Origin: Chitinophaga sp. MM2321 | GTDB taxonomy: Bacteria; Bacteroidota; Bacteroidia; Chitinophagales; Chitinophagaceae | DNA length: 64,000 nucleotides | Direction: 5' to 3' | Assembly (NCBI RefSeq): GCF_964033635.1 | Contig: NZ_OZ035533.1 | Span: 6,357,001 to 6,421,000 of the forward strand | Shown: piece after piece, positions 1 to 8,745 of the stretch | How the letters are laid out: each line of letters opens with the position of its first letter | Position numbering within the stretch: the stretch's first letter is position 1 | Translations under genes and position numbers: made by a program | The notes under the pieces: model-generated | What the model was told of the DNA's origin: nothing | The model's database searches: none | Seen by the model: only the letters and a program-made list of their open reading frames with translations

Positions 1-1
1 C

Positions 2-691
2 CGCAAACTGCTCTGGAGAAATACCGTTATTTGTGGCGGCTTCCTGGTAATATATACTCTGAGCGTAGGCTCTACCACTCCATGGATGTGGTTGATGAGC
101 CTCGATGCACACTGGTTCTCTACCATGTACAGCTGGTATACTTTCGCAAGCACCTGGGTTGCCGGTCTGGCACTGATATCACTGTTCGTTGTTTACCTGA
201 AAAAACAAGGGTACCTTTCTTTTGTAAATGAAGAACACCTGCACGATCTGGGTAAATTCATGTTTGCTTTCAGCATCTTCTGGACTTACCTGTGGTTCTC
301 CCAGTACATGCTGATCTGGTATGCCAACATGCCGGAAGAAACAGAATATTTCCAGCCACGTGTATGGGGCGAATGGAGACCGATTTTCTTCCTGAACCTG
401 CTGATCAACTTTGTTGCTCCGTTGTTGTTCCTGATGAAAAGAGATACTAAACGTAATTATACTGCCATTGTATTCATCGCTATTGTGATCATTTTCGGTC
501 ACTGGCTGGATTTCTGGCAGATGGTTTATCCGGCTACCGTAAAATCCCTGGTATTCCCTTGGTATGAATTCGGTCTCGGACTGGGTTTCGTAGGACTGAT
601 CATTTTCCTGGTTGCCAACCAGCTTACTAAAGCTTCTCTGGTTCCGAAAAATCATCCATATCTGAAAGAAAGTATCGTTCACCACACCTAA
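2..691 (+). CDS. actF: Alternative complex III quinol oxidoreductase subunit ActF (3' part)
   Basis: The reading frame is open from base 2, so the 5' end lies outside the window. The visible 229 residues are mostly membrane-spanning, with about six hydrophobic segments and conserved WxWxMSLDxHWFSTMYxWY and FSxYMLIWYANMPEE stretches typical of the NrfD-like quinone-binding subunit of alternative complex III. This complex passes electrons from menaquinol to cytochrome c or directly to the oxidase. Its position immediately upstream of cytochrome oxidase genes matches the usual Bacteroidota order actABCDEF-cox, which supports ActF rather than the larger paralogue ActC. The family call is firm; the letter rests on position and on the short C-terminus. 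Confidence 0.9.
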   Translation, partial: RKLLWRNTVICGGFLVIYTLSVGSTTPWMWLMSLDAHWFSTMYSWYTFASTWVAGLALISLFVVYLKKQGYLSFVNEEHLHDLGKFMFAFSIFWTYLWFSQYMLIWYANMPEETEYFQPRVWGEWRPIFFLNLLINFVAPLLFLMKRDTKRNYTAIVFIAIVIIFGHWLDFWQMVYPATVKSLVFPWYEFGLGLGFVGLIIFLVANQLTKASLVPKNHPYLKESIVHHT

Positions 692-751
692 GCGTGTGAC
701 GGAGATTAGGCAATAGAAAAGCATTAGATAACTTAATTATTTCATATAGCA

Positions 752-1798
752 ATGTCAGGATTATTAGCAGTCTTAGTTGTTGTTCTCATATTCATAGTCA
801 TCTTCCAGATTTCGAAGGCGAGCGAATATGTGTCCATATTGAAGGGAGAAAAGAAAGCGCGCCAGCAAAGTAACCGTATAAATGGTTATCTGCTGATAGC
901 ATTCCTGGTGCTGGGGCTTATTGGCGTTTACTACTGTAATGATTTGCTGAAAGGCAAAATCCTGGGTGAGTCTGCATCCGTGCAGGGGGAAGGGGTAGAT
1001 ACCCTTATCTACGTAACACTGGCTATCACCGGTATCGTATTCGTAGTTACACAGATCCTTTTATTCTGGTTCGCATTTAAATACCAGGAAAAAGAAGGGC
1101 AGCAAGCATTTTACTTCCCGCATAATAATAAACTGGAAGTGATCTGGACCGTTATCCCGGCCATCGCGCTCACCGTATTGGTGGCCTTTGGTTTGAAACA
1201 CTGGTTCCAGTTAACTTCTGATGCTCCCAAAGATGCAGCAATAGTGGAAATTACCGGTAAACAATTTAACTGGCTTATCCGCTACCCCGGTAAAGATGGT
1301 CAGCTGGGCCGCCGCGATTTCAAGAAAATCGACGAAGCAGCCAGCAACCCACTGGGTATGGACTGGGACGATCAACTGGGTAAAGACGACTTCATGGCAA
1401 CAGAAGTCCACCTGGTAGTAAACAAACCGGTAAAATTTGTAATTGGTTCACGCGATGTTATCCATGACGTAGGTTTACCTCACTTCCGTATGAAAATGGA
1501 TGCGGTTCCGGGTATCCCAACTACCCTGTGGTTTACACCTAAGTATACGACCAAGGAAATGAGGGAAAAAACCGGCAACCCTGATTTTACCTATGAAATT
1601 GCCTGCGATCAGATGTGTGGTGTTGGTCACTACTCCATGAGAGGAGTGATTGTGGTGGAAACTCAGGAGGAATATGACGCCTGGGTGATAAAACAGCCAT
1701 TACAGTATGCACTGGCTCATCCCGCTGCTGCACCGGCTTCGCCTGATGCACCTAAAGCAGATAGCACGCAAAAAACTGTGGCTGCCAATACCAAGTAA
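752..1798 (+). CDS. coxB: Cytochrome c oxidase subunit II
   Basis: 348 residues. It has four N-terminal hydrophobic segments (about residues 3-20, 46-64, 83-105 and 126-148), more than the two of classical subunit II and typical of Bacteroidota. A periplasmic cupredoxin domain follows. The CuA site is visible: His238 in IHDVG, and Cys285, Cys289, His293 and Met296 in CDQMCGVGHYSM. No CxxCH heme motif is present, so this is not a cytochrome-c-fused caa3 subunit. The tail after residue 320 is rich in Ala and Pro and probably disordered. The gene sits 60 bases after actF and 112 before ctaD, in one apparent operon, and receives electrons from alternative complex III or a soluble cytochrome c. 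Confidence 0.95.
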   Translation: MSGLLAVLVVVLIFIVIFQISKASEYVSILKGEKKARQQSNRINGYLLIAFLVLGLIGVYYCNDLLKGKILGESASVQGEGVDTLIYVTLAITGIVFVVTQILLFWFAFKYQEKEGQQAFYFPHNNKLEVIWTVIPAIALTVLVAFGLKHWFQLTSDAPKDAAIVEITGKQFNWLIRYPGKDGQLGRRDFKKIDEAASNPLGMDWDDQLGKDDFMATEVHLVVNKPVKFVIGSRDVIHDVGLPHFRMKMDAVPGIPTTLWFTPKYTTKEMREKTGNPDFTYEIACDQMCGVGHYSMRGVIVVETQEEYDAWVIKQPLQYALAHPAAAPASPDAPKADSTQKTVAANTK

Positions 1799-1910
1799 GC
1801 CGTAATTTTGTGTAGAAGATTTTTTTGACGCAGTAATTAAAAAACTAAAATAAAAACTGACAAACGATAATACTTCCCGGGAGTTAGTTTATTAATAAAT
1901 CGAACAGATT

Positions 1911-3722
1911 ATGAGTAACGAAGCAACATTGCACAGTCAACAGGAGGTAATGCACGGCGCGCATGAGCATCATGATCATGAGCACCATCATGAAGACAGT
2001 TTCATTTCGAAGTATGTGTTCAGCATGGACCACAAAATGATCGCCAAACAATTCCTGATCACGGGTATTATCTGGGCTATCATTGGTGCCTTCTTTTCTG
2101 TATTGTTCCGTTTGCAACTGGGCTTTCCCGATGCTACTTTCCCCTGGCTGGAAAGCATACTGGGTCACTGGGCCAAAGGTGGCCGTATAACTCCCGAAGC
2201 CTACTATGCATTAGTAACAATGCACGGCACAATTCTCGTATTCTTTGTATTAACAGCCGGATTAAGCGGCACCTTCTCGAATCTCCTGATTCCTTTGCAG
2301 GTAGGTGCACGTGATATGGCTTCTCCTTTCATGAACTGTCTGAGCTACTGGTTCTTCTTCACGGCCAGCCTGGTAATGATGGCTTCCCTGTTTGTACAAA
2401 CGGGTCCTGCTTCCGGAGGGTGGACAATGTATCCGCCACTGAGTGCATTGGGAGATGCTGCTATCGGTTCTAAAATAGGGGTGGATTTGTGGTTAACCAG
2501 TATGGCGCTGTTTGTTGTTTCTCAGCTGCTGGGTGGTTTGAACTACATCTCTACACTGCTGAATATGCGTACCAAAGGGATGAGCATGACCAAAATGCCA
2601 TTAACAATCTGGTCATTCTTCTTTACTGCCGTATTAGGCGTATTGTCTTTCCCTGTTCTGCTGTCAGGTTTCATCCTGCTGCTGATGGATCGTCACGCTG
2701 GCACCAGCTTCTACCTGTCTGATATCTTTATCGCTGGTAAAGCACTGGCAAACGAAGGCGGTAGTGCTATCCTCTATCAACATTTATTCTGGTTCCTGGG
2801 TCACCCTGAGGTATATATTATCATTCTCCCTGCCATGGGTATGGTGTCTGAAGTACTGGCGGTTAGCGCACGCAAACCAATCTTCGGTTACCTCGCCATG
2901 ATCGGTTCCCTGTTCGCCATTTGTATCCTGGCCTTCCTGGTTTGGGCGCACCATATGTTCGTAACAGGACTGAATCCGTTCCTCGGTGCATTCTTCGTAC
3001 TCTTAACATTATTGATCGCAGTACCGTCCGCCATCAAGGTATTTAACTGGATCACCACCATATGGAAAGGAAATATCCGCTTTACACCGGCTTCCCTGTT
3101 CTCTATCGGTTTTGTGAGCACTTTTATCTCCGGTGGTTTAACAGGTATCTGGTTAGGTAACTCTTCTATCGATATTCACCTGCATGATACCATGTTTGTG
3201 ATCGCCCACTTCCACATTGTAATGGGTGTATCTGCTTTCTTTGGTATGTTTGCCGGTATCTACCACTGGTTCCCTAAACTGTATGGCCGTTTCATGAATA
3301 ACACCATCGGGTATATCCACTTCTGGATTACCATGATTGGTTCTTACCTGATCTTCTGGCCTATGCACTACGAAGGCATGGCGGGTATGCCAAGAAGGTA
3401 TTATGATGTATCCGGATGGTCATCATTCAACCAATTCCATGGATTGAACGAATTTATCAGTATCGTGGTAATCCTGGTATTTGCTGTACAGCTGTTGTTC
3501 GTTTTCAACTTCTTCTACAGTATCTTCAAAGGAAGAAAAATGACGGAACTGAACCCATGGAAAGCTACTTCACTGGAATGGACTACACCTATTCACGCCG
3601 GTCACGGTAATTGGCCTGGCGAAATTCCGGAAGTATACCGTTGGGCTTATGATTACAGTAAGGATGGAAGGGATTTCATTCCACAAACTGAGCCTATAGG
3701 ACCGAATGAATCAGAACACTAA
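1911..3722 (+). CDS. ctaD: Cytochrome c oxidase subunit I (A1-type heme-copper oxidase)
   Basis: 603 residues with the twelve-helix core of heme-copper oxidases. Ligands seen are His105 (MHGTIL, low-spin heme), His298 in GHPEVY with Glu300 and Tyr302 (the His-Tyr pair and D-channel glutamate of A1-type enzymes), His347-His348 (CuB) and HFHIVMG with His433 and His435. The D-channel entry motif GARDMASPFMN is also present. It reduces oxygen to water and pumps protons. The N-terminal cytoplasmic tail is unusually rich in histidine (residues about 8-27). The extended C-terminus after the last helix is common in Bacteroidota. Confidence 0.97.
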   Translation: MSNEATLHSQQEVMHGAHEHHDHEHHHEDSFISKYVFSMDHKMIAKQFLITGIIWAIIGAFFSVLFRLQLGFPDATFPWLESILGHWAKGGRITPEAYYALVTMHGTILVFFVLTAGLSGTFSNLLIPLQVGARDMASPFMNCLSYWFFFTASLVMMASLFVQTGPASGGWTMYPPLSALGDAAIGSKIGVDLWLTSMALFVVSQLLGGLNYISTLLNMRTKGMSMTKMPLTIWSFFFTAVLGVLSFPVLLSGFILLLMDRHAGTSFYLSDIFIAGKALANEGGSAILYQHLFWFLGHPEVYIIILPAMGMVSEVLAVSARKPIFGYLAMIGSLFAICILAFLVWAHHMFVTGLNPFLGAFFVLLTLLIAVPSAIKVFNWITTIWKGNIRFTPASLFSIGFVSTFISGGLTGIWLGNSSIDIHLHDTMFVIAHFHIVMGVSAFFGMFAGIYHWFPKLYGRFMNNTIGYIHFWITMIGSYLIFWPMHYEGMAGMPRRYYDVSGWSSFNQFHGLNEFISIVVILVFAVQLLFVFNFFYSIFKGRKMTELNPWKATSLEWTTPIHAGHGNWPGEIPEVYRWAYDYSKDGRDFIPQTEPIGPNESEH

Positions 3723-3837
3723 AATATATTCAGGATGCCGGAAGAGCGGTTTAACATAACCTTTCTTCCGGAATCCGGTTCACTGTGAGTTTGTAAATTT
3801 GTTCCGGATTAAAACCCGGAATGTGGATAGAAAAAAC

Positions 3838-4737
3838 ATGTTGCAAGAAAACTCCATAAAGTTGTCGTCATCGTATGCAGTAGCGAGTAAGGTGAAAGAT
3901 TACTCTCAGTTAATGAAGTTTAATCTCACCTTCATGGTGGTGTTTTCATCTGTGGTAGGATATCTGCTGGTGCCTGGTGTGGAGTTTAATCTCGTTAAAG
4001 TTCTTTTATTATTTGCCGGTGGGTTGCTGGTTTCCGGATCAGCGAATACCATCAACCAGATATGGGAAAAAAATACGGACAAGTTAATGGCACGCACAGC
4101 TCCGCGTCCTTTACCTTCCGGTCGGATGACTGAAGGAGAAGCGATCGGAATAGCGGTGATAACCGGTTTGGCAGGTACATTTATCATGGCCTATTGCTTT
4201 AACTGGCTGAGTGCTGTACTAAGTCTGGCTTCTTTGATCATATATGGTTTTGTATATACACCATGGAAGAAATGGAATTCACTGGCTGTGTTAGTGGGTG
4301 CTATTCCGGGTGCTTTACCGCCGTTAATCGGTTGGGCGGCAGGCTCCAATAGCATTAGTGAAGATGGCTGGTCTTTATTTGCTATCCAGTTTCTGTGGCA
4401 GTTCCCGCATTTCTGGGCTATTGCCTGGATTGCGCATAAAGATTATACCAGAGCGGGTTTCAAGCTATTACCTGCAAACGGTGAACCCAACAGGTTTACT
4501 GCTTTACAGGCTGCCACGTATGCATTATTGCTGATACCGGCAGGCGTAGCACCTTACCTGTTAAAGATCACAGGTGGTATTTCTGCCATCGTGGCTATCC
4601 TTGCAGGGCTGTTTTTTCTGTACCGGGCTATTAACCTGTACAGAAAGAATGATGTTCCTGCGGCGCGTAAACTGATGTTCGGTTCTTATATTTATCTGAC
4701 CGTTATTCAGCTGGCACAGCTGCTTGACAAGGTTTAA
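3838..4737 (+). CDS. ctaB: Protoheme IX farnesyltransferase (heme O synthase)
   Basis: UbiA-family prenyltransferase of 299 residues with about nine membrane helices. It adds a farnesyl group to heme B to give heme O for the oxidase encoded alongside. The allylic-diphosphate binding region NTINQIWEKNTDKLMARTA is the first aspartate-rich motif of the family. The second loop, carrying HKDYTRAGFKLLP, is also present. A TTG codon at 3799 would give 13 extra residues of poor quality, so I chose the ATG at 3838. It is followed within 13 bases by the next oxidase subunit gene. Confidence 0.93.
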   Translation: MLQENSIKLSSSYAVASKVKDYSQLMKFNLTFMVVFSSVVGYLLVPGVEFNLVKVLLLFAGGLLVSGSANTINQIWEKNTDKLMARTAPRPLPSGRMTEGEAIGIAVITGLAGTFIMAYCFNWLSAVLSLASLIIYGFVYTPWKKWNSLAVLVGAIPGALPPLIGWAAGSNSISEDGWSLFAIQFLWQFPHFWAIAWIAHKDYTRAGFKLLPANGEPNRFTALQAATYALLLIPAGVAPYLLKITGGISAIVAILAGLFFLYRAINLYRKNDVPAARKLMFGSYIYLTVIQLAQLLDKV

Positions 4738-4750
4738 AAAAGAAGGAGTG

Positions 4751-5314
4751 ATGCATACAATGAGCATACAACGTAAAAAAATACATCCGCATAAATATTC
4801 CCTATGGATAGCAATGGGTAGCATTACCATGATGTTCATCGGGTTTACCAGTGCGTACGTTGTGAAGAGATCACAGGCAAACTGGCTGGCATTTGAATTG
4901 CCGCATATTTTCTGGTTATCTACTGCCGTAATTTTACTGAGTAGTTTAACCATTCACCTGGCTTTAAAGCAATTTAAAGAAAGGAATATGCAGCGTTACA
5001 AGCAGCTGATCACTATCACAGCAATACTGGGCGTAGCATTTGCCGTGTGTCAATGGATTGGTTTCATGCAGTTGAAATCTGTGGGGCTACCCCTGAACGG
5101 GCCGGTTTCGGCTTCATTTATTTATGTAATCGTAGGCGTACACATGTTGCACGTATTGGGTGGTGTAGTTGCACTACTCGTTATGTTTGGCAGGGCCTAC
5201 AGAACCCGTGTACGCACCTATAGCGCAGTGCCCATTGAAGTGGCAGCCACTTACTGGCATTTCGTGGACATACTGTGGATTTACCTGTTAATTTTTTTAA
5301 GTATCGCCAGATAA
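4751..5314 (+). CDS. Heme-copper oxidase subunit III, first copy
   Basis: 187 residues with five predicted membrane helices, the short subunit III form. The ending carries the family signature EVAATYWHFVDILWIYLL. The start at 4751 is preceded by a good ribosome-binding sequence (AAGGAG at 4742-4747), better than the TTG at 4724 that overlaps ctaB. The subunit packs against subunit I and stabilises proton pumping. A second subunit III gene follows directly, an arrangement usual in Bacteroidota, and the two differ clearly in sequence. Confidence 0.9.
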   Translation: MHTMSIQRKKIHPHKYSLWIAMGSITMMFIGFTSAYVVKRSQANWLAFELPHIFWLSTAVILLSSLTIHLALKQFKERNMQRYKQLITITAILGVAFAVCQWIGFMQLKSVGLPLNGPVSASFIYVIVGVHMLHVLGGVVALLVMFGRAYRTRVRTYSAVPIEVAATYWHFVDILWIYLLIFLSIAR

Positions 5315-5341
5315 ACTTTGTAAAATTTTATAAAACTAACA

Positions 5342-6016
5342 ATGGATACAGCAGTTACAGCGAAGAAAAAATGGTGGGCCGGAGGATATTCTCCCTTTAA
5401 TGTGAGCTATGGCAAGTTGATGATGTGGTACTTCCTGATGTCAGATGCGTTCACTTTCGGCGCCTTGTTGATATCATATGGTACCATCCGGTTTTCCAGC
5501 ACCTCCTGGCCTGATCCCAATGAAGTGTTCAAATCATTTCCCGGCATGGGCCATGCCAATATGCCGCTGGTATTTGTGAGCTTAATGACCTTCATTCTCA
5601 TCATGAGTTCTGTAACCATGGTACTGGCTGTACATGCCGGTCACATGAGAGATAAGAAAACCGTCGCCAAATGGCTTATCTGGACAATCATAGGCGGTTT
5701 CGCCTTCCTGAGCTGTCAGGCATGGGAATGGACACACTTGTACCATGAAGGTGCCTGGTGGGGTCGTAACCCTTTCCCAAACATCGATGGCACAGTTGCT
5801 TCCACTAACTTTACCAACTTCTTCTTTACCATTACCGGTTTCCACGGCTTGCACGTAACTTCCGGTGTGATACTGAATATCGTTATCCTCGCCAACGTAC
5901 TGAAAGGTACTTATGAAAACAGAGGCCACTACGAGATGGTGGAAAAAGTAGGTCTGTACTGGCACTTTGTAGATCTGGTATGGGTATTCGTGTTCACTTG
6001 CTTCTACCTGCTCTAA
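5342..6016 (+). CDS. ctaE: Cytochrome c oxidase subunit III, second copy
   Basis: 224 residues, longer than its upstream paralogue, with about five helices. Signatures include the internal GFHGLHVTSGVI and terminal GLYWHFVDLVWVFVFTCFYLL of subunit III. It lies 27 bases after the first subunit III gene, so the two are almost certainly cotranscribed. Which one occupies the canonical subunit III position cannot be decided from sequence alone; this copy is closer in motif content to classical CtaE. Confidence 0.92.
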   Translation: MDTAVTAKKKWWAGGYSPFNVSYGKLMMWYFLMSDAFTFGALLISYGTIRFSSTSWPDPNEVFKSFPGMGHANMPLVFVSLMTFILIMSSVTMVLAVHAGHMRDKKTVAKWLIWTIIGGFAFLSCQAWEWTHLYHEGAWWGRNPFPNIDGTVASTNFTNFFFTITGFHGLHVTSGVILNIVILANVLKGTYENRGHYEMVEKVGLYWHFVDLVWVFVFTCFYLL

Positions 6017-6098
6017 GTCGTACAGGTAAGTAAATGAATACATGGTTTGTTATTGATGATTTGAATCTGATTTTAGAATTTATTTAATTTAAATAGTA

Positions 6099-6506
6099 AT
6101 GGAGCATACTCATACTGCAGAAGGGCATGAAAATGCACACGGTGGGTCTACCAAAGCGATCTGGAGAACATTCTGGATTCTGCTGTTTATCACGATGATA
6201 GAAGTAGGTTTGGCATTTTTGCACCTGGAAACAGGTTTCCCAAGCAGAGTACTGTTAAACGCCGTATTTGTGGGTCTTACAGTATTGAAGGCATTTTATA
6301 TCGTGGCTGAATTTATGCACCTCGGCTCTGAGATAAAAAACCTGATCTATACAATAATGTTACCTTTACTGCTGTTTGTATGGTTCATCATCGCTTTTCT
6401 CTATGAAGGTAATTCATGGAAAAATATGATCAAGGACCTCAAACCAGGTACACCTATTGAAGCAACAAAGGCACCTGTTAAAGAAGCAGCACACGGACAT
6501 TACTAG
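6099..6506 (+). CDS. ctaF: Cytochrome c oxidase subunit IV (CtaF/CoxD family)
   Basis: 135 residues with three membrane helices (about 22-44, 52-75 and 82-105), the size and layout of bacterial subunit IV. KAFYIVAEFMHL is the recognisable family motif. Both tails are rich in histidine: HTHTAEGHENAH at the N-terminus and AAHGHY at the C-terminus. It closes the block of structural oxidase subunits, and the SCO assembly gene follows. Confidence 0.88.
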   Translation: MEHTHTAEGHENAHGGSTKAIWRTFWILLFITMIEVGLAFLHLETGFPSRVLLNAVFVGLTVLKAFYIVAEFMHLGSEIKNLIYTIMLPLLLFVWFIIAFLYEGNSWKNMIKDLKPGTPIEATKAPVKEAAHGHY

Positions 6507-6562
6507 TTTTTACAGCTAAAATTATAAGTATCATTTCTAGCAGGGCTATTTTAGGAGTTTCG

Positions 6563-7255
6563 TTGGCAATATTGGTGCCCTTGATCGGTTATCTCATTGT
6601 AGATCACTACGGAAGAAATGTAATACCGATACCCGGTTATTTTATTCCCGAGAGAGTTGATACCCTTGTAAAAGATGGGAAGACTACTTATGATACCGTT
6701 TTTCATAAGATCAGCGACTTTGAAATGACCAATCAGTTAGGTCAGAAAGTAAGCCTGAGCAACCTGGAAGGAAAAGTATTACTTGTTGATTTCTTTTTTA
6801 CTTCCTGTCCTTCTATCTGTCCTACTTTGACAAAAAACCTGAGAAAGGTCCAGAGCGCCTACGTAAAGAACGATACTTTACTGCAAATCCTCTCCTTTTC
6901 AGTAGACCCCGTAAGGGATTCGGTAGACAAACTACGTAAATACGGGTATGAATACCAGGTGAATCCTGATAACTGGTGGTTGCTGACCGGTGATAAGAAA
7001 AAGATCTATGATCTTGCCCGGAATGACTTTTTTGTTTCAGTAACAGAAGGTGACGGCGGCCCGGATGATTTTATTCATACGGAGAAGCTGGTACTGATTG
7101 ATAAAGACAGGAACATCAGGGGATATTATAACGGACTCGATTCCAATGCCGTAAAACGTTGTGCAGCAGATATTGCTACCCTGCACCTCGAAAAAGGCAG
7201 ACACCGTCCCGGATTTATGCAATTCCTGAAAAAAATATTTTCCGGAGCAGAGTGA
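6563..7255 (+). CDS. SCO1/SenC family copper chaperone for cytochrome oxidase
   Basis: 230 residues from the TTG at 6563. A membrane anchor is followed by a thioredoxin fold with the copper-binding motif TSCPSICP and a distal His in DFIHTEKLVLID. The protein delivers copper to the CuA centre of subunit II. The start is uncertain: no ATG, GTG or other TTG occurs in frame after the upstream stop near 6479. AGGAG at 6553-6557 lies five bases before the TTG. However, the hydrophobic anchor reads on upstream in frame, so a rare initiation codon further 5' is possible. Confidence 0.88.
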   Translation: MAILVPLIGYLIVDHYGRNVIPIPGYFIPERVDTLVKDGKTTYDTVFHKISDFEMTNQLGQKVSLSNLEGKVLLVDFFFTSCPSICPTLTKNLRKVQSAYVKNDTLLQILSFSVDPVRDSVDKLRKYGYEYQVNPDNWWLLTGDKKKIYDLARNDFFVSVTEGDGGPDDFIHTEKLVLIDKDRNIRGYYNGLDSNAVKRCAADIATLHLEKGRHRPGFMQFLKKIFSGAE

Positions 7256-7269
7256 TAAAACAATATTTT

Positions 7270-7320
7270 GTGAAAGGTGGATAAAGAAAGGTTCTTCACC
7301 TTTCCTTGTCCACCTTTCAC
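7270..7320 (+). terminator. Long hairpin after the SCO gene
   Basis: Outer arms GTGAAAGGTGGA (7270-7281) and TCCACCTTTCAC (7309-7320) pair perfectly. An inner GAAAGGT/ACCTTTC stem closes a five-base loop, and a T-rich run follows at 7322-7327. It probably ends or attenuates the oxidase operon before the DUF420 gene. Confidence 0.75.
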
Positions 7321-7334
7321 ATTTTTTATGATAT

Positions 7335-7907
7335 ATGCAGCTAAAAGATAAAAATCTCAATACACCAATTGCCATCGTCTCGGTTGTTATTCCGGTGCTG
7401 GTGGCGGCATTGTTCTTTTTACCGAAGCCGGATATGCATCCTGGCTTTGATGTGAAGATCCTGCCCTTCTTTCATGCCATCCTCAACTCTACTACAGCGG
7501 TGTTGCTGCTGGCCAGCCTGTATTTTATAAAGAACGGCCGGGTAACGGCGCATAAAAGAACCAACCTGGTTGCGGTAAGTTTATCTGCCATCTTCCTGTT
7601 GTCGTATGTTACTTACCATTCGCTGGCGCCTGAAACCCGCTTTGGCGACGTAGATCATAACGGCGTGGTGGATGCAGCTGAAATAGCCATGCTGGGAGGA
7701 ATCCGTTACCTCTATTATTTCCTGCTGCTTACACACATCGTGTTGGCCGCGGTGATAGTGCCACTGGTGCTTTTTACTTTGCTGCGCGGCTTTCAGAACG
7801 ATATTCCCCGCCACCGTAAAATAGCGCGTATCACCTGGCCTATCTGGTTTTATGTATCGATTACCGGTGTGATCGTGTATATCATGATTTCTCCTTACTA
7901 CCATTGA
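7335..7907 (+). CDS. DUF420 family membrane protein
   Basis: 190 residues with five predicted membrane helices. The family contains B. subtilis YozB and is commonly linked to cytochrome aa3 oxidase maturation. Conserved features include HAILNSTTAVLLL near residue 45, TYHSL and an HRKIARITWPIWFYVSITGVI C-terminal stretch, with several intramembrane histidines. An EF-hand-like acidic segment, DVDHNGVVDAAE, lies in a loop and could bind calcium, which is inference only. It follows the oxidase genes in the same direction. Confidence 0.85.
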   Translation: MQLKDKNLNTPIAIVSVVIPVLVAALFFLPKPDMHPGFDVKILPFFHAILNSTTAVLLLASLYFIKNGRVTAHKRTNLVAVSLSAIFLLSYVTYHSLAPETRFGDVDHNGVVDAAEIAMLGGIRYLYYFLLLTHIVLAAVIVPLVLFTLLRGFQNDIPRHRKIARITWPIWFYVSITGVIVYIMISPYYH

Positions 7908-7940
7908 TATAATTAAGGAAGATTTTTAGGGGAGATGCCC

Positions 7941-7948
7941 TAATTTTG
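7941..7948 (+). promoter_or_regulatory. Possible -7 element TAATTTTG
   Basis: This matches the Bacteroidota TAnnTTTG -7 consensus exactly and lies 21 bases before the ATG of the small CxxC protein. I see no TTG at the right distance for a -33 element, so it is a weak promoter candidate. Confidence 0.4.
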
Positions 7949-7968
7949 TTGAATCAAAATATGTTGAC

Positions 7969-8184
7969 ATGAAGAAGTTGTGTTTGCTATTGCTTACAGG
8001 TGTATTGACGATGATGAGTACTTCGCTGATGGCACAGTGTTCTCTCTGTACCAAAACGGCGCAACAGTTGGGAGAAGGCCCTGCTAAAGGATTGAACAAC
8101 GGTATCCTGATGCTGGCATTAACACCCCTTGCCATTATTGGTTTCCTCGCTTTCCGCTGGTGGAGAAGCAACAAGGAAGCCTGA
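7969..8184 (+). CDS. Small secreted or membrane protein with a CxxC motif
   Basis: 71 residues: a clear signal peptide (MKKLCLLLLTGVLTMMSTSLMAQ), then CSLCT, a short polar linker and one C-terminal membrane helix ending in RWWRSNKEA. Similar small proteins often sit next to oxidase-assembly genes in Bacteroidota. A periplasmic-facing CxxC next to a membrane anchor would suit a copper or thiol-redox role in oxidase assembly, but this is inferred from position only. Confidence 0.75.
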   Translation: MKKLCLLLLTGVLTMMSTSLMAQCSLCTKTAQQLGEGPAKGLNNGILMLALTPLAIIGFLAFRWWRSNKEA

Positions 8185-8262
8185 ATATAGCAGGATGGCT
8201 ATACTGCATGCATGGTGAACCGGTAGTAAATAGCCTTTCATTTTTCTACACCCCGAGCAACT

Positions 8263-8736
8263 ATGATTACCTACAGAAAAGCAGATATAAGGGATATCTC
8301 GCAGGTAACCCATTTGCGGTTACAGTTTCTGAAAGAAGTATACCCTAAAGCTGATCTTTCCCAGGACAGTGTGCTGATTGATCAGTTAACAGCGTATATG
8401 TCAGAACATCTTCCCAAAGGCGATTTTGTGAACTGGTTTGCCGAACACACAGGCAAGGCAGTGGCCAGCGCCGGTATTGTTTTTTATAATCAGCCGCCAT
8501 TGTACCACAACATGGAGGGAAAGGTGGCTTACATCCTCAATGTATATACACTCCCCCACTACCGCCGGAAAGGGATAGCAAAGGTTTTGCTGGATAAAAT
8601 TATGGAAGAAGCCCGGCAGCGCAATGTGGGCAAAGTTAGTTTGCATACAAGCGCCGACGGACGTGCATTATACGAACAGCTGGGCTTTCTGGCCAGTGAT
8701 AGTGAAATGACCTTCCAGCTGCCCCGTATACAGTGA
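8263..8736 (+). CDS. GNAT family N-acetyltransferase
   Basis: 157 residues covering one complete GNAT domain. The acetyl-CoA binding motif A reads YTLPHYRRKGIAKVLLDKIMEEA, matching the family Q/RxxGxG/A pattern. The ALYEQLGF motif near the C-terminus is typical. The substrate cannot be read from sequence. The gene ends ten bases before the convergent MarR-type regulator. Confidence 0.85.
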   Translation: MITYRKADIRDISQVTHLRLQFLKEVYPKADLSQDSVLIDQLTAYMSEHLPKGDFVNWFAEHTGKAVASAGIVFYNQPPLYHNMEGKVAYILNVYTLPHYRRKGIAKVLLDKIMEEARQRNVGKVSLHTSADGRALYEQLGFLASDSEMTFQLPRIQ

Positions 8737-8745
8737 GTGATAATG

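Noticed and set aside
3799..3837. Longer start for ctaB (TTG at 3799)
   Set aside because: The 13 added residues are charged and unlike heme O synthase N-termini; ATG 3838 fits.
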